Positions 1 to 8,937 of a stretch of DNA of 64,000 nucleotides are shown in pieces. A program made the translations under genes and the position numbers. The notes beneath the pieces were generated by a model. It was given only the letters and a program-made list of their open reading frames with translations. It was not told the DNA's origin and did not search any database. Numbering within the stretch: the first letter of the stretch is position 1; each line of letters starts with the position of its first letter. This DNA comes from Vibrio sp. STUT-A11 (GTDB lineage Bacteria > Pseudomonadota > Gammaproteobacteria > Enterobacterales > Vibrionaceae), in assembly GCF_026000435.1 (NCBI RefSeq), contig NZ_AP026763.1, positions 806,001 to 870,000 of the forward strand. Reading direction: 5' to 3'.

Positions 1-1
1 T

Positions 2-637
2 TGGCTGGAGGGTGAACGCGACACTCTTGGCTTATATTTGACTGGGCACCCCATTAACGCGTATTTAAAGGAACTAAATAAATACACCAGTTGTCGACTA
101 AAAGACGCAACGCCAACACGTCGTGACCAATCAGTGACGGTAGCAGGTTTGGTGATAGCTGCTCGCGTGATGACGACCAAGCGAGGAACACGTATTGGTA
201 TCATGACATTAGATGACCGAAGTGGTCGAATGGAGGTCATGCTATTTTCAGATGCGCTTGATCGGTATGCTGAACTTCTCGAAAAAGACAGAATTTTGGT
301 CGTTTCAGGACAGGTCAGCTTTGATGACTTCAATGGTGGCCTTAAAATGTCGGCGCGTGAAGTTATGGATCTCGGCAGCGCGCGTGAAAAATACGCTCGT
401 GGTCTGTCGGTATCGATTGATGCAAATCAGATCAATGATCAATTCTTTGAGCAGTTCAGTCGTATTTTAGAACCGCACAAAGCCGGAACCGTACCCGTCA
501 ATGTATACTACCAGCGTGCCGACGCCAGAGCGCGGTTAACATTGGGCACCGAGTGGCGAGTAACGCCAAGTGATACATTAATAGACGATTTAAAACAGTT
601 ACTTGGAACAAACCAGGTAGAACTTGAATTTAACTAA
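2..637 (+). CDS. dnaE: DNA polymerase III alpha subunit, C-terminal part (5' end outside window)
   Basis: This is the 3' end of the replicative polymerase catalytic subunit. The frame is open from base 2 (WLEGERDTLGLYLTGHP), so the gene starts upstream of the window; the first ATG in view is internal. What remains is about 211 residues: the end of the helix-hairpin-helix region, the OB-fold (VAGLVIAARVMTTKRGTRIG, then DDRSGRMEVMLFSD) and the tail that contacts the tau subunit and the clamp. The catalytic PHP and palm domains lie outside the window. accA follows 47 bp downstream, as in many gammaproteobacteria. The family call is very secure. Confidence 0.96.
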   Translation, partial: WLEGERDTLGLYLTGHPINAYLKELNKYTSCRLKDATPTRRDQSVTVAGLVIAARVMTTKRGTRIGIMTLDDRSGRMEVMLFSDALDRYAELLEKDRILVVSGQVSFDDFNGGLKMSAREVMDLGSAREKYARGLSVSIDANQINDQFFEQFSRILEPHKAGTVPVNVYYQRADARARLTLGTEWRVTPSDTLIDDLKQLLGTNQVELEFN

Positions 638-684
638 AAAATTCAGCGTATTATCTTAGACGCTGAGTAAACAAGGATTCATAG

Positions 685-1644
685 ATGAGCCTAAACTTTC
701 TTGAATTTGAAAAGCCAATTGCAGAACTTGAAGCAAAAATTGAAGCCCTGCGCGATGTATCTCGCCATGGTGGTGATGCTGCGGTTGACCTGGATAAAGA
801 AATCGAACAGCTTGAGAAGAAAAGCCTAGAACTGAAGAAAAAGACATTCAGCAACTTAGGCGCTTGGGAAACAGCTCAACTGGCTCGTCACCCATTACGT
901 CCATACACCTTGGACTACATTCAGCATGCATTTGAAGAGTTTGATGAACTAGCGGGTGACCGTGCGTTTGCTGATGACAAAGCCATTGTCGGTGGTATTG
1001 CTCGTCTGGAAGGTCGACCTGTGATGATCATTGGTCACCAAAAAGGCCGTGAGACCAAAGAAAAAGTGAAACGTAACTTTGGTATGCCAAAGCCTGAGGG
1101 TTACCGTAAAGCTTTACGCTTAATGGAAATGGCAGAGCGTTTTAACATGCCAATCATCACATTCATCGATACCGCGGGTGCATATCCAGGTGTTGGTGCA
1201 GAAGAGCGTGGTCAGTCTGAAGCGATCGCGACAAACCTAAAAGTGATGTCTGGCCTAAAAGTACCAGTAATCTGTAACGTTGTCGGTGAAGGCGGTTCAG
1301 GTGGTGCACTTGCGATTGGTGTGGGTGACTACGTAAACATGCTTCAGTACTCAACTTACTCAGTGATTTCTCCTGAAGGCTGTGCTTCTATCCTATGGCG
1401 TGATTCAGATAAAGCACCTCAGGCAGCAGAAGCAATGGGTCTGACAGCGCCACGTCTTAAAGAGCTTGAGCTTATCGATGAGATCATCGAAGAGCCGCTA
1501 GGCGGCGCGCACCGTAACCACGTTGAAATGGCTGCAAACATGAAAGCAACATTGCTTCGTCAGTTGGAAGATCTAGAACAGCTAGACGAAGAGTCGCTAC
1601 GTGAGCGTCGTTACCAGCGTCTGATGAGCTACGGTTACTGCTGA
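685..1644 (+). CDS. accA: Acetyl-CoA carboxylase carboxyltransferase subunit alpha
   Basis: AccA and AccD form the carboxyltransferase that moves the carboxyl group from biotin-BCCP to acetyl-CoA, giving malonyl-CoA, the committed step of fatty acid synthesis in the cytosol. The 319-residue length is that of the E. coli protein. Visible features are the N-terminal helical region starting MSLNFLEFEKPI, the crotonase-like core with FIDTAGAYPGVGAEERGQ, and the glycine-rich oxyanion segment GEGGSGGALAIGVGD. The ATG is preceded by AAGGA. It lies directly after dnaE and may be partly co-transcribed with it. A hairpin with a T run follows the stop. Confidence 0.98.
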   Translation: MSLNFLEFEKPIAELEAKIEALRDVSRHGGDAAVDLDKEIEQLEKKSLELKKKTFSNLGAWETAQLARHPLRPYTLDYIQHAFEEFDELAGDRAFADDKAIVGGIARLEGRPVMIIGHQKGRETKEKVKRNFGMPKPEGYRKALRLMEMAERFNMPIITFIDTAGAYPGVGAEERGQSEAIATNLKVMSGLKVPVICNVVGEGGSGGALAIGVGDYVNMLQYSTYSVISPEGCASILWRDSDKAPQAAEAMGLTAPRLKELELIDEIIEEPLGGAHRNHVEMAANMKATLLRQLEDLEQLDEESLRERRYQRLMSYGYC

Positions 1645-1674
1645 TATCTGGTTAGATAACGGATAAAATAGCAA

Positions 1675-1702
1675 GGGTTGGATGTGAGTCCAGCCCTTTT
1701 TT
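1675..1702 (+). terminator. Rho-independent terminator after accA
   Basis: Stem GGGTTGGA (1675-1682) pairs with TCCAGCCC (1689-1696), with one G-U pair and a 6-base loop, and is followed by six T. It ends only 18 bp before the tilS start, so tilS translation begins very close to the terminator. Confidence 0.85.
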
Positions 1703-1720
1703 GTATCTATTGGATTGTTT

Positions 1721-3061
1721 ATGGAATCGCTTTATCAGCATTTTGCACAATTACTGACTGCACATTACCAACCTCAGACGAAAGTTGTCTTAGCGTTTAG
1801 CGGAGGTGTGGACTCGCGTTTATTGTTGGCGCTACTGAGTCGCTATCAGCGTGAGCACGCAATACCATGCAAAGCGGTATACGTTCACCATGGATTAAGC
1901 AGTAATGCGGACGACTGGGCTGAGAAATGTAAAGCGTGGGCTAAGCAAGCGGATATTTCCTGTTCGATAGAACACGTCGCCTTAGATGTTCATAGTGGGG
2001 AAAGTATCGAATTACTCGCTCGTGAAGCGCGCTATCAAGCGTTAGCAAAATATATTGAGAGCGGCGACCTTCTTCTCACCGGCCAACATGCTGATGACCA
2101 GCTGGAAACCTTCCTCCTTGCACTTAAACGTGGCAGTGGCCCGAAAGGATTGTCATGCATGGCAGAAAGTGCGCCTTTTTCGGTTGGCACTTTGGTTCGC
2201 CCATTGCTGACAACCCGACGAGAACAAATAGAGGTTATTGCTCAGTCTTTACAACTTGAGTGGGTGGAGGATGAAAGTAATCAGGATACGCGCTATGACC
2301 GAAATTTTTTGCGTCACCACGTGGTGCCTGAATTGTCGCAACGCTGGCCGAGTATTCACCAGGCCGTACAACGCAGTGCGTCTCTCTGTGCTCAGCAAGA
2401 AACGTTGTTAGACGAACTACTTAACGACGTTTTTTATCGTGCGTTGCAAACCGATCTCAGTCTCGATATTGCGGAATTAGCCTCTCACGGTGAGCTTGCC
2501 CGCGCTCGATTGATCCGTATGTGGTTAGCTAAGCAGAACGCGCAAATGCCAACTCAAGTGCAACTCGGCCTGATTTGGAAAGAAGTCGCGTTAGCTCAAC
2601 AAGATGCCAACCCAAAGATTAAGTTAAAACAAGGCGAGGTTCGTCGATTCCAGAATAAGCTCTACTGGGTCTGCGACAAAGCAGATGTTTCCGGTTGGCA
2701 GGTTAACCTTCAAGTTGATTGTGCACTTGTTCTACCAGAAGGTTTGGGCGAACTAATGTTAAGTACGACCACAGAACAAGCGACCATTGCTTTGCCGCCG
2801 CAGCCGGAGTTGTTGAGCGTCACGTTTAACCCTGAAGGGTTATCTGCGCATCCAGCAACACGTAATCACAGTCGTAAATTAAAAAAACTGTTTCAAGAGT
2901 ACCATGTGCCGAGCTGGCGACGTCGCCAGATACCGATTGTTATGTATCAAGATCAGGTGGTTGCGGTAGCCGATTTGTTTGTGGATAAAGCATTTAGTGG
3001 TCAAGACTGTGAGCTGATTTGGCGTAAGCCTTTGTCATTCGTGACACAATATCGAACATAA
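1721..3061 (+). CDS. tilS: tRNA(Ile)-lysidine synthase
   Basis: TilS uses ATP and lysine to convert C34 of the AUA-reading tRNA-Ile to lysidine, an essential decoding step in the cytosol. The PP-loop ATPase motif SGGVDS sits at residues 27-32, followed by HHGLSSNADDW and the GQHADDQLETFLL segment. A linker and the C-terminal TilS domain (about residue 360 on, ending in LIWRKPL) complete a 446-residue protein. The frame is also open to a TTG two codons upstream (1715), but ATG 1721 is the standard start. No strong Shine-Dalgarno is visible, so translation may be weak. Confidence 0.95.
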   Translation: MESLYQHFAQLLTAHYQPQTKVVLAFSGGVDSRLLLALLSRYQREHAIPCKAVYVHHGLSSNADDWAEKCKAWAKQADISCSIEHVALDVHSGESIELLAREARYQALAKYIESGDLLLTGQHADDQLETFLLALKRGSGPKGLSCMAESAPFSVGTLVRPLLTTRREQIEVIAQSLQLEWVEDESNQDTRYDRNFLRHHVVPELSQRWPSIHQAVQRSASLCAQQETLLDELLNDVFYRALQTDLSLDIAELASHGELARARLIRMWLAKQNAQMPTQVQLGLIWKEVALAQQDANPKIKLKQGEVRRFQNKLYWVCDKADVSGWQVNLQVDCALVLPEGLGELMLSTTTEQATIALPPQPELLSVTFNPEGLSAHPATRNHSRKLKKLFQEYHVPSWRRRQIPIVMYQDQVVAVADLFVDKAFSGQDCELIWRKPLSFVTQYRT

Positions 3062-3096
3062 ATTGTACTTATAAATAAAAACGATTAGGTGAAGCA

Positions 3097-3408
3097 ATGA
3101 AGAAAGTAATAATGGGCGCAATGATGGCGCTAACCATGTTATCGGGGCAAGCATTAGCGTCTGGCGATGTCGCTGCTGGGCAGGCAAAATCGGCAGTATG
3201 TGCCGCTTGTCATGGTGCAGATGGTATTGCGACCATCCCTGGGTACCCAAACCTCAAGGGGCAGAATGCTCAGTACATCATGAGTTCAATCAAAGCTTAT
3301 AAAAATAAAGAGCGTAACGGTGGACTTGCTGCTGTTATGCAGGCACAAGCATCACTGCTTTCTGATGATGATATCGCGAACTTAGCGGCTTACTACTCCA
3401 GCTTATAG
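3097..3408 (+). CDS. Periplasmic c-type cytochrome (class I, c553/c4-like)
   Basis: A 103-residue mono-haem cytochrome. The N-terminus is a clear Sec signal peptide with likely cleavage after ALA at residues 19-21. The haem motif CAACH covers residues 35-39, and a methionine in the AVMQAQ segment near the C-terminus is the probable sixth ligand. It should shuttle electrons in the periplasm, but the physiological partner cannot be read from the sequence. It is monocistronic: 35 bp after tilS, with its own TAGGTGAAG-type ribosome site and a terminator behind it. Confidence 0.9.
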   Translation: MKKVIMGAMMALTMLSGQALASGDVAAGQAKSAVCAACHGADGIATIPGYPNLKGQNAQYIMSSIKAYKNKERNGGLAAVMQAQASLLSDDDIANLAAYYSSL

Positions 3409-3436
3409 TCGCTCACCGATGACTCGGTTAACTTAG

Positions 3437-3458
3437 GCCAGAGCAGCACTCTGGCTTT
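3437..3458 (+). terminator. Terminator after the cytochrome c gene
   Basis: Perfect 7-bp stem GCCAGAG/CTCTGGC with a 5-base loop, followed by TTTGTAATTTT. The T tract is interrupted, so its strength is uncertain. Confidence 0.65.
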
Positions 3459-3583
3459 GTAATTTTAGCCTAAATAAACTTCATCAAACTCAATATTTTA
3501 CGATACCAAACCGAGACAAAGATTGAATGTTGTAAGACGGTAAACGATAATATCCGCATACGATTAAAGCTTAAGGGATGAAC

Positions 3584-3922
3584 ATGAAGAAGATTGAAGC
3601 GATTATCAAGCCATTTAAACTGGATGATGTTCGAGAAGCATTAGCTGAAGTTGGCATCACAGGGATGACCGTTTCTGAAGTCAAAGGTTTTGGTCGTCAG
3701 AAAGGTCACACGGAATTATACCGTGGCGCAGAATACATGGTGGACTTTCTACCGAAGGTTAAACTGGAAATCGTAGTGACCGAAGATGTCGCAGATAAAT
3801 GCGTAGAGACCATTATCGAAACCGCACAAACTGGCAAAATCGGTGACGGTAAGATATTCGTCACGGATGTTGAGCGTGTTATCCGTATTCGTACCGGCGA
3901 AGAAGACGAAGACGCGATTTAA
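3584..3922 (+). CDS. glnB: Nitrogen regulatory protein P-II
   Basis: P-II is the trimeric sensor of 2-oxoglutarate and, through uridylylation by GlnD, of glutamine; it controls GlnE and NtrB in the cytosol. From ATG 3584 the protein has the family length of 112 residues. The T-loop carries the uridylylated tyrosine at position 51 (GHTELYRGAEY), and the C-terminal signature KIGDGKIFV is intact. ATG 3578 is in frame, but the AAGGG at 3573-3577 overlaps it, whereas the spacing to 3584 is 6 bases, so 3584 is the start. No amtB lies beside it, which favours GlnB over GlnK. Confidence 0.95.
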   Translation: MKKIEAIIKPFKLDDVREALAEVGITGMTVSEVKGFGRQKGHTELYRGAEYMVDFLPKVKLEIVVTEDVADKCVETIIETAQTGKIGDGKIFVTDVERVIRIRTGEEDEDAI

Positions 3923-3941
3923 ATTTTTGATTAAGCTAAAA

Positions 3942-3967
3942 GGGAGCCGAGTATGGCTCCCTTTTTT
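3942..3967 (+). terminator. Terminator after glnB
   Basis: Perfect stem GGGAGCC/GGCTCCC with loop GAGTAT and six T behind it; flanking A and T runs extend the stem. Confidence 0.92.
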
Positions 3968-4011
3968 ATTCCGTAACCTCACTCAGGTTAAACACATTCA
4001 GGTACGCCTTT

Positions 4012-4857
4012 ATGCTTAAGCGTTTTTTTCTGTCAATAGTCTTTTTCTTCATGGCTGTAGTACTGGGTTTTCAAATTATCTTCACGGTTCCTGAGCAACC
4101 GCAAATTATTACCCAGACAGGTGAAGAGATTACTGAAGATATTCAATGCATTGAGTTTAACGGTTCACAAGTACTAGATGTTGACGGAGAACTCAATGTG
4201 TTGATTTGGAATATTTACAAGCAGGGTAAAGATAATTGGCAAAGTGCGCTTGATTCACTTTCAACTGACAAGCAATTGTTACTACTGCAAGAGGCGAGTA
4301 TGACGGAGGCATTCAAGCAGTGGCTGGTGGACGGGAGCTGGATGAGCAACCAGGTAAGCGCTTTTAAAGCATTGGGTAGTGGGGCTGGCGTTATTAATAT
4401 TGCACAAAATCTGCCTGAGAAAGCGTGTGCTTATACCTCGACAGAGCCTTGGCTACGTTTACCAAAATCCGCACTCTTCAGCCAATATCGGCTGAGTAAC
4501 GGTAGTACGCTTGCTGTTGTAAATATACACGCGATTAATTTCACTGTTGGGACGGATGAGTACCACTCACAAATCGCAGCTTTGGAGGCGCTACTAACGC
4601 AACACTCCGGGCCTATTATATTTGCTGGCGATTTTAATAGTTGGAATGAATATCGTCTGGAAGCCATGAAGCAAGCGTTAAAGAAGGCAAACTTACAAGA
4701 AGTGTCGTTTTCACCGGATCATCGAACCCAGTTTATTACCGGACAGCGACTCGACCATGTGTTTTATCGTGGCCTTGTGCTCAAAAACGCGAAAGCGCCG
4801 CAGAGCGACGCTTCCGATCATAATCCGTTAGTGGTGTCATTTACGCTAAGCGATTAG
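4012..4857 (+). CDS. Endonuclease/exonuclease/phosphatase family protein (YafD-like), membrane-anchored
   Basis: A 281-residue protein with one N-terminal hydrophobic segment (residues about 5-25), so it is probably a periplasmic enzyme tethered to the inner membrane. The rest shows the metal-dependent EEP fold: LNVLIWNIYKQG near the start, an LLLQEA segment carrying the acidic metal ligand, IFAGDFNSWNE, and the closing SDHNPLVVSF with the catalytic Asp-His pair. The substrate is not known. Its position near mltD-gloB-rnhA-dnaQ matches E. coli yafD, which supports orthology. It converges on the YIP1-family gene with only 14 bp between stops. Confidence 0.85.
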   Translation: MLKRFFLSIVFFFMAVVLGFQIIFTVPEQPQIITQTGEEITEDIQCIEFNGSQVLDVDGELNVLIWNIYKQGKDNWQSALDSLSTDKQLLLLQEASMTEAFKQWLVDGSWMSNQVSAFKALGSGAGVINIAQNLPEKACAYTSTEPWLRLPKSALFSQYRLSNGSTLAVVNIHAINFTVGTDEYHSQIAALEALLTQHSGPIIFAGDFNSWNEYRLEAMKQALKKANLQEVSFSPDHRTQFITGQRLDHVFYRGLVLKNAKAPQSDASDHNPLVVSFTLSD

Positions 4858-4871
4858 CGTTGTCTAGGTGG

Positions 4872-5558
4872 TTAAGCAATAACGATGTAAAGCGCCCAAA
4901 TGACGTAAAATATCACCCATGGCAGGCTGGCGATAACCAAAGCCTGTCCACGTTCAAACTCAGTCCAGGTCAAGACAACACCGTAACCTAAAACGATGTA
5001 CCATGGCAGCAATAACGGCAGTGAACTTGCAAAGTGAGACCATTCGTTGGTGAGTGGTAGCTTCAGTAAGCCATTGAGGCTGTTGAGATCTGCAGCGTAT
5101 GTCATCACTTCACCATGGTTGAGTATTAAGCTTGCGTAGCTTGCAACATCACCAAGCACGGCTGGGAACAGAACCGCACACGAAGCGGCGAACCACTTCC
5201 AATAGCCGTACTGTTGTTTACTGGCTTTGGTTGCAAGAAAGAACCAAAACGCCAGCAGAAGCAGTGTCGCAAAGCGGTTGATGACATCATTAATGATTGC
5301 ACTCGCCATTAACGTGTTTGGCTCCAACAAATCGATCTGTTGAGGATTGATTTGTTGTAATTGTGGTGTCAGCTGTTCACTGAGCCAAGCAAAATCCACG
5401 TTAGAGAAATACGCGCCCCAAAACAAGAACGGGCTGACTATCAATAGGATAAATGGTTGCCATCCCCAGCCACCACGCTGATATAACGCCAAAAAGCATG
5501 AGGTTGGTGAACGAAATATATCCAACAACATTACAAGCGGATTGCTTGATGGGATCAT
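4872..5558 (-). CDS. YIP1-family integral membrane protein
   Basis: A 228-residue hydrophobic protein with about five membrane segments (FILLIVSPFLFWGAYF, LLLLAFWFFLATKA, FAASCAVLFPAVLG, LPLLLPWYIVLGYG, LPWVIFYVIWALYIVIA). The arrangement resembles the bacterial YIP1 superfamily; function is unknown. Its ATG overlaps the end of mltD by 4 bases (ATGA), so the two are translationally coupled. That suggests a role linked to the envelope, but nothing in the sequence identifies one. Confidence 0.75.
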   Translation of the reverse strand: MIPSSNPLVMLLDIFRSPTSCFLALYQRGGWGWQPFILLIVSPFLFWGAYFSNVDFAWLSEQLTPQLQQINPQQIDLLEPNTLMASAIINDVINRFATLLLLAFWFFLATKASKQQYGYWKWFAASCAVLFPAVLGDVASYASLILNHGEVMTYAADLNSLNGLLKLPLTNEWSHFASSLPLLLPWYIVLGYGVVLTWTEFERGQALVIASLPWVIFYVIWALYIVIA

Positions 5559-7135
5559 ACACTTACCTTAGTGACGTCAACGTACAGCTTAAGTTTTTGA
5601 CCGGGTTGTAGGTACTTCTTCTTTTGAAGAGAATTCCATTTCACAATGTCAGCGCTCTTCACTTTGAACTTACTCGCGATGCCGCTGATAGTGTCTCCAG
5701 AACGTACATTGTAGAACACAGTACGAATGACAGAGTCACCAGCTGCTTTTTTCCAAATGACGATCTTTTGACCTTTTCTCAATGTGTCTTTTGGTCCCAT
5801 GCCGTTCCATTTAGCAAGAGATTTGTACGACACGTTATTGTCACGGGCAATTGACCATAAGCTCTCACCTGACTGCACAATATGTGTCAGCTTAAGCTGG
5901 CCGCGTGCGGTAGATTGTGTCTTATTTAAGCGGTTGCTCGACGATAATGCGTATTTCGAGTCATCTTTAGTTGATGTCGGGATCAGCAGATGTTGACCAA
6001 TACGAATATTGTCATTCGACAAGCCATTAGCTCGGCGAATCACCTTCGTCGTTGTGCCATATTTCCGAGCCAATACACCGAGTGAGTCGCCCGATTTTAC
6101 TTTGTAGCGAGCCACTTTGACGCCTTTACCGCGGTTATCTGCTACCTGAGCAAGGAACGCATCCTTCTTTTCTACAGGAATCAGCAATTTGTGTGGACCG
6201 TTTGGTGACGTAGACCATTGGTTGTAAGCCGGGTTGTAGCTTTGTAGCTCTTTGACACCAATGCCTGCATAATCAGCTGCAATTGCAAGATCGAGTTGCT
6301 CTTTAGGGTCAACAAGCGCTAATACCGGTTTATTCGGGATAGCAGGAATGTTAAGACCATATTTATCCTGATTCGCAACCACATCAGCAAGTGCTAACAG
6401 TTTAGGCAAATAGCTGCTGGTTTCTTTAGGCAAATCCAAAGAGAAAAAGTCAATTGGCTTACCGAGTTTCTTGTTTTTGCGAATCGCTCTGGATACACGA
6501 CCACCACCGCTGTTGTAGGCCGCAATAGCATGTTCCCAGCTACCATCAAATTGTTTGTTAAGCTGCACAAGGTAATCTAGTGCCGCTTCAGTAGAGGCTG
6601 CCACGTCGCGACGCCCGTCATACCAGTAATTTTGTTCAAGGCCCATCATTTTTCCGGTACCTGGAACAAACTGCCAAAGACCTGCTGCACTGCCATGTGA
6701 GTAGGCAAAGGCATCAAACGAGCTTTCAACTACTGGCAACAAAGCCAGTTCCATTGGTAAGTCTCGTTTTTCAATTTGCTCAGCGATCATGTACAGAAAC
6801 GGTTCTGCACGTTGTGACACTGTTTTAAGATGGTTTGGGTGTTTTAGATACCAGGTACGGTAGTAATCCACCTTTTTATTGTGTGGGATGTCCATTTCAA
6901 GTTGCATAGCAATACGTTGCCATACATCTTCTTGTTCCTGAGGAGAAAGCACTTTCGGCATTTCTTTGACAGTCTTTGTCAAAGATTGCTTACTTTTTGC
7001 TTGTTCCTTAGCTGCTTTTTGTTTAGCAGCTAGCTCTGACTTGTTGGTCTCTGGTGTTGACGTTGTTGAATCTGGAGAAGTCATCTGACAACCAGAAAGC
7101 AATAACGCCAAAGCCAAACTGTACTTCAAACGCAT
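5555..7135 (-). CDS. mltD: Membrane-bound lytic murein transglycosylase D
   Basis: MltD cleaves the glycan strand of peptidoglycan, giving 1,6-anhydromuramic ends. The 526-residue precursor begins with a lipoprotein signal (LLLSGC, lipidated Cys16), giving a periplasmic lipoprotein. The SLT domain spans about residues 105-220: ESSFD holds the catalytic Glu, followed by SHGSAAGLWQFVPGTG and the AYNSGGGRVSRA segment. Three LysM repeats follow at about 345-390, 415-460 and 475-520, each with a (K/Q/R)SG(D/E)(S/T) core. The E. coli protein has two annotated LysM domains. The gene is first in an operon with the YIP1-family gene. Confidence 0.97.
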   Translation of the reverse strand: MRLKYSLALALLLSGCQMTSPDSTTSTPETNKSELAAKQKAAKEQAKSKQSLTKTVKEMPKVLSPQEQEDVWQRIAMQLEMDIPHNKKVDYYRTWYLKHPNHLKTVSQRAEPFLYMIAEQIEKRDLPMELALLPVVESSFDAFAYSHGSAAGLWQFVPGTGKMMGLEQNYWYDGRRDVAASTEAALDYLVQLNKQFDGSWEHAIAAYNSGGGRVSRAIRKNKKLGKPIDFFSLDLPKETSSYLPKLLALADVVANQDKYGLNIPAIPNKPVLALVDPKEQLDLAIAADYAGIGVKELQSYNPAYNQWSTSPNGPHKLLIPVEKKDAFLAQVADNRGKGVKVARYKVKSGDSLGVLARKYGTTTKVIRRANGLSNDNIRIGQHLLIPTSTKDDSKYALSSSNRLNKTQSTARGQLKLTHIVQSGESLWSIARDNNVSYKSLAKWNGMGPKDTLRKGQKIVIWKKAAGDSVIRTVFYNVRSGDTISGIASKFKVKSADIVKWNSLQKKKYLQPGQKLKLYVDVTKVSV

Positions 7136-7302
7136 GGATTCAGCCTATTTAGGGCCTTTTTATCTTCTCCAGCCTGTCGCGTAGCAAGCGCTACGTGGCA
7201 ATCGCAAGATAATAGACATATTTCTTTAAACACTAATAAAAGAGGTTAAACCTCTAAATATGCAATGGGTGGACATAAAAATAGATTTATATTCTTCCCA
7301 AA

Positions 7303-7332
7303 ACGCAGAGAAGCGCCGGAAGCGCTTCTCTG
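7303..7332 (-). terminator. Terminator after gloB (minus strand)
   Basis: An 11-bp perfect inverted repeat CAGAGAAGCGC/GCGCTTCTCTG with 5-base loop CGGAA. Read on the minus strand it lies 54 bases after the gloB stop and is followed by CGTTTT. Confidence 0.75.
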
Positions 7333-7385
7333 AAAAACAATCCATGATGATACTGGGGTCTTGTAAACTTACAAGTAAAAATTGG

Positions 7386-8144
7386 TTAAAATTCGTTCTT
7401 CCACACTCTTAATGCCGTAAAAACTGAGCATGGATCGTTATCTTTTATGCGACTCGTCACAGACTTAACGACTTCTGGGTGGTCGGTACGCAAAAATGGA
7501 TTGATCAATTTCTCTTGACCTAACGTGGTTGGAAGGGTAGGGATATTTAACGCACGTAGTCTATTTACATCATCACGGTACTGACGAAGCTTCTCGTTGT
7601 CTGGTTCGACAGCAAGGGCAAATGCTACGTTACTAGCGGTGTACTCGTGTGCGCAATAGACTTGGGTTTCATCCGGCAATGCTGCGATTTTGCTCAAGGA
7701 GTCAAACATTTGTTCTGCTGAGCCTTCAAATATGCGACCGCATCCTGCAGAAAATAGCACATCACCGCAAAACAATTTGCTATCACCAAGGTAGCCAATA
7801 TGGCCCAGCGTATGACCTGGCAATCCCATCACCATGAAGAGTTCACCGAACAGCTCTAATTTGTCACCTTCTTCCATTGGAGCGGTTAGGGTTGGGATTG
7901 GCTCCGCTTTTGGGCCGACAACGGCAACATTAGGAAATGCGCGAACTAAATCTGGAACGCCACCAATGTGATCATTGTGGTGGTGTGTAATCATGATCGC
8001 TTCTAAAGTTAACTCGTTAGCTTGTAAATATTCTAATACAGGCTTTGCATCACCCGGATCAACAACGGCACAGCGTTTATCGTTATTTTGAATTAGCCAG
8101 ATGTAATTATCATTAAATGCGGGTATGCTTTTGATCTCTAACAC
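7386..8144 (-). CDS. gloB: Hydroxyacylglutathione hydrolase (glyoxalase II)
   Basis: GloB hydrolyses S-D-lactoylglutathione to D-lactate and glutathione, the second step of methylglyoxal detoxification in the cytosol. It is a metallo-beta-lactamase-fold enzyme; the binuclear metal motif THHHNDHIGG is present, with GHTLGHIGY and the AHEYT region further on. The frame is open 60 bp further upstream, but the start is placed at GTG 8144 (product begins MLEIKSIPAFNDNYIW), because GGAG sits 8 bases upstream and this gives the family length of 252. It diverges from the yafS-like gene 37 bp away, as in E. coli. Confidence 0.95.
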   Translation of the reverse strand: MLEIKSIPAFNDNYIWLIQNNDKRCAVVDPGDAKPVLEYLQANELTLEAIMITHHHNDHIGGVPDLVRAFPNVAVVGPKAEPIPTLTAPMEEGDKLELFGELFMVMGLPGHTLGHIGYLGDSKLFCGDVLFSAGCGRIFEGSAEQMFDSLSKIAALPDETQVYCAHEYTASNVAFALAVEPDNEKLRQYRDDVNRLRALNIPTLPTTLGQEKLINPFLRTDHPEVVKSVTSRIKDNDPCSVFTALRVWKNEF

Positions 8145-8181
8145 GATTCGTTCTCCGTCACCCATTATAGTCAGGTGGTTA

Positions 8182-8937
8182 ATGAAACCAGCACTCAGCA
8201 ACAAAACTATACCACACCCGTCTACTTGGTCTGATCTGAATAATGGACCTTGGGTGCTTGAGTCAATCCAAACTCGGTTTGATGAGTGGTGTCCGAAACT
8301 CTTCGGTTACCACATGCTCAAACTGGGCGGGTTGAGCTGTGAGCTAACCAGCAGTAATTGTAACATTCAACACCAAGTCAACGTAGATATCCAGAACCCG
8401 TTGCATAATGTCGTTGCGGATGGTTACGAATTGCCCTTTTTGGAAAAAAGCTTTGATGTGGCAATTCTGGCTCATCAGTTAGACTACGCCAGTGATCCTC
8501 ACCGTCTGCTCAGGGAAGTGGACAGAGTGATGATGGATGACGGTTACCTGATCATTACTGGCTTCAACCCATTTAGTTTTACTGGCTTAGCGAGTCTGTT
8601 CCCATGGCGAAAAAACAACCTGCCATGGAGTGGTCGAATGTTCTCGTCTAGCCGTGTTCAGGACTGGCTTGGACTGCTTAACTATCAGGTGATTCATCGT
8701 GAACGCTATGCGCTTTTCCCAATGACACGCTACCGCACGATGTGGACCTGGCTTGAAAATAGTTTAGGGGAGTGGGCATCGCCAGCGGGCAGCCTGTATT
8801 ACATCGTTGCCCGTAAACGAACCTACCCTCTCAAGCCAATCAAGCCGCACTGGCGTTTAAAGAAAAGACTCACACCACTTGGGGTAATGAACCGAGAGGG
8901 TGCCGGAGTGAAAAAAATATCAAGCGACAAGCGCTAG
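8182..8937 (+). CDS. Class I SAM-dependent methyltransferase (YafS-like)
   Basis: A 251-residue cytosolic protein of the Methyltransf_11 type. The SAM-binding region lies around residues 55-115, with VVADGYELPF and the FDVAILAHQLDYASDP post-motif; YLIITGFNP matches motif III. The substrate is unknown. Start ATG 8182 has AGGTGG just before it; a longer open frame exists but has no ribosome site. The order gloB (reverse), this gene, rnhA (reverse), dnaQ is the same as around E. coli yafS. The last 4 bases overlap the end of the convergent rnhA. Confidence 0.85.
   Translation: MKPALSNKTIPHPSTWSDLNNGPWVLESIQTRFDEWCPKLFGYHMLKLGGLSCELTSSNCNIQHQVNVDIQNPLHNVVADGYELPFLEKSFDVAILAHQLDYASDPHRLLREVDRVMMDDGYLIITGFNPFSFTGLASLFPWRKNNLPWSGRMFSSSRVQDWLGLLNYQVIHRERYALFPMTRYRTMWTWLENSLGEWASPAGSLYYIVARKRTYPLKPIKPHWRLKKRLTPLGVMNREGAGVKKISSDKR

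Noticed and set aside
643..669. Inverted repeat TTCAGCGT...ACGCTGAG between dnaE and accA
   Set aside because: The stem is short with a 9-base loop and no T tract; there is no ground to call it a terminator or a regulatory site.
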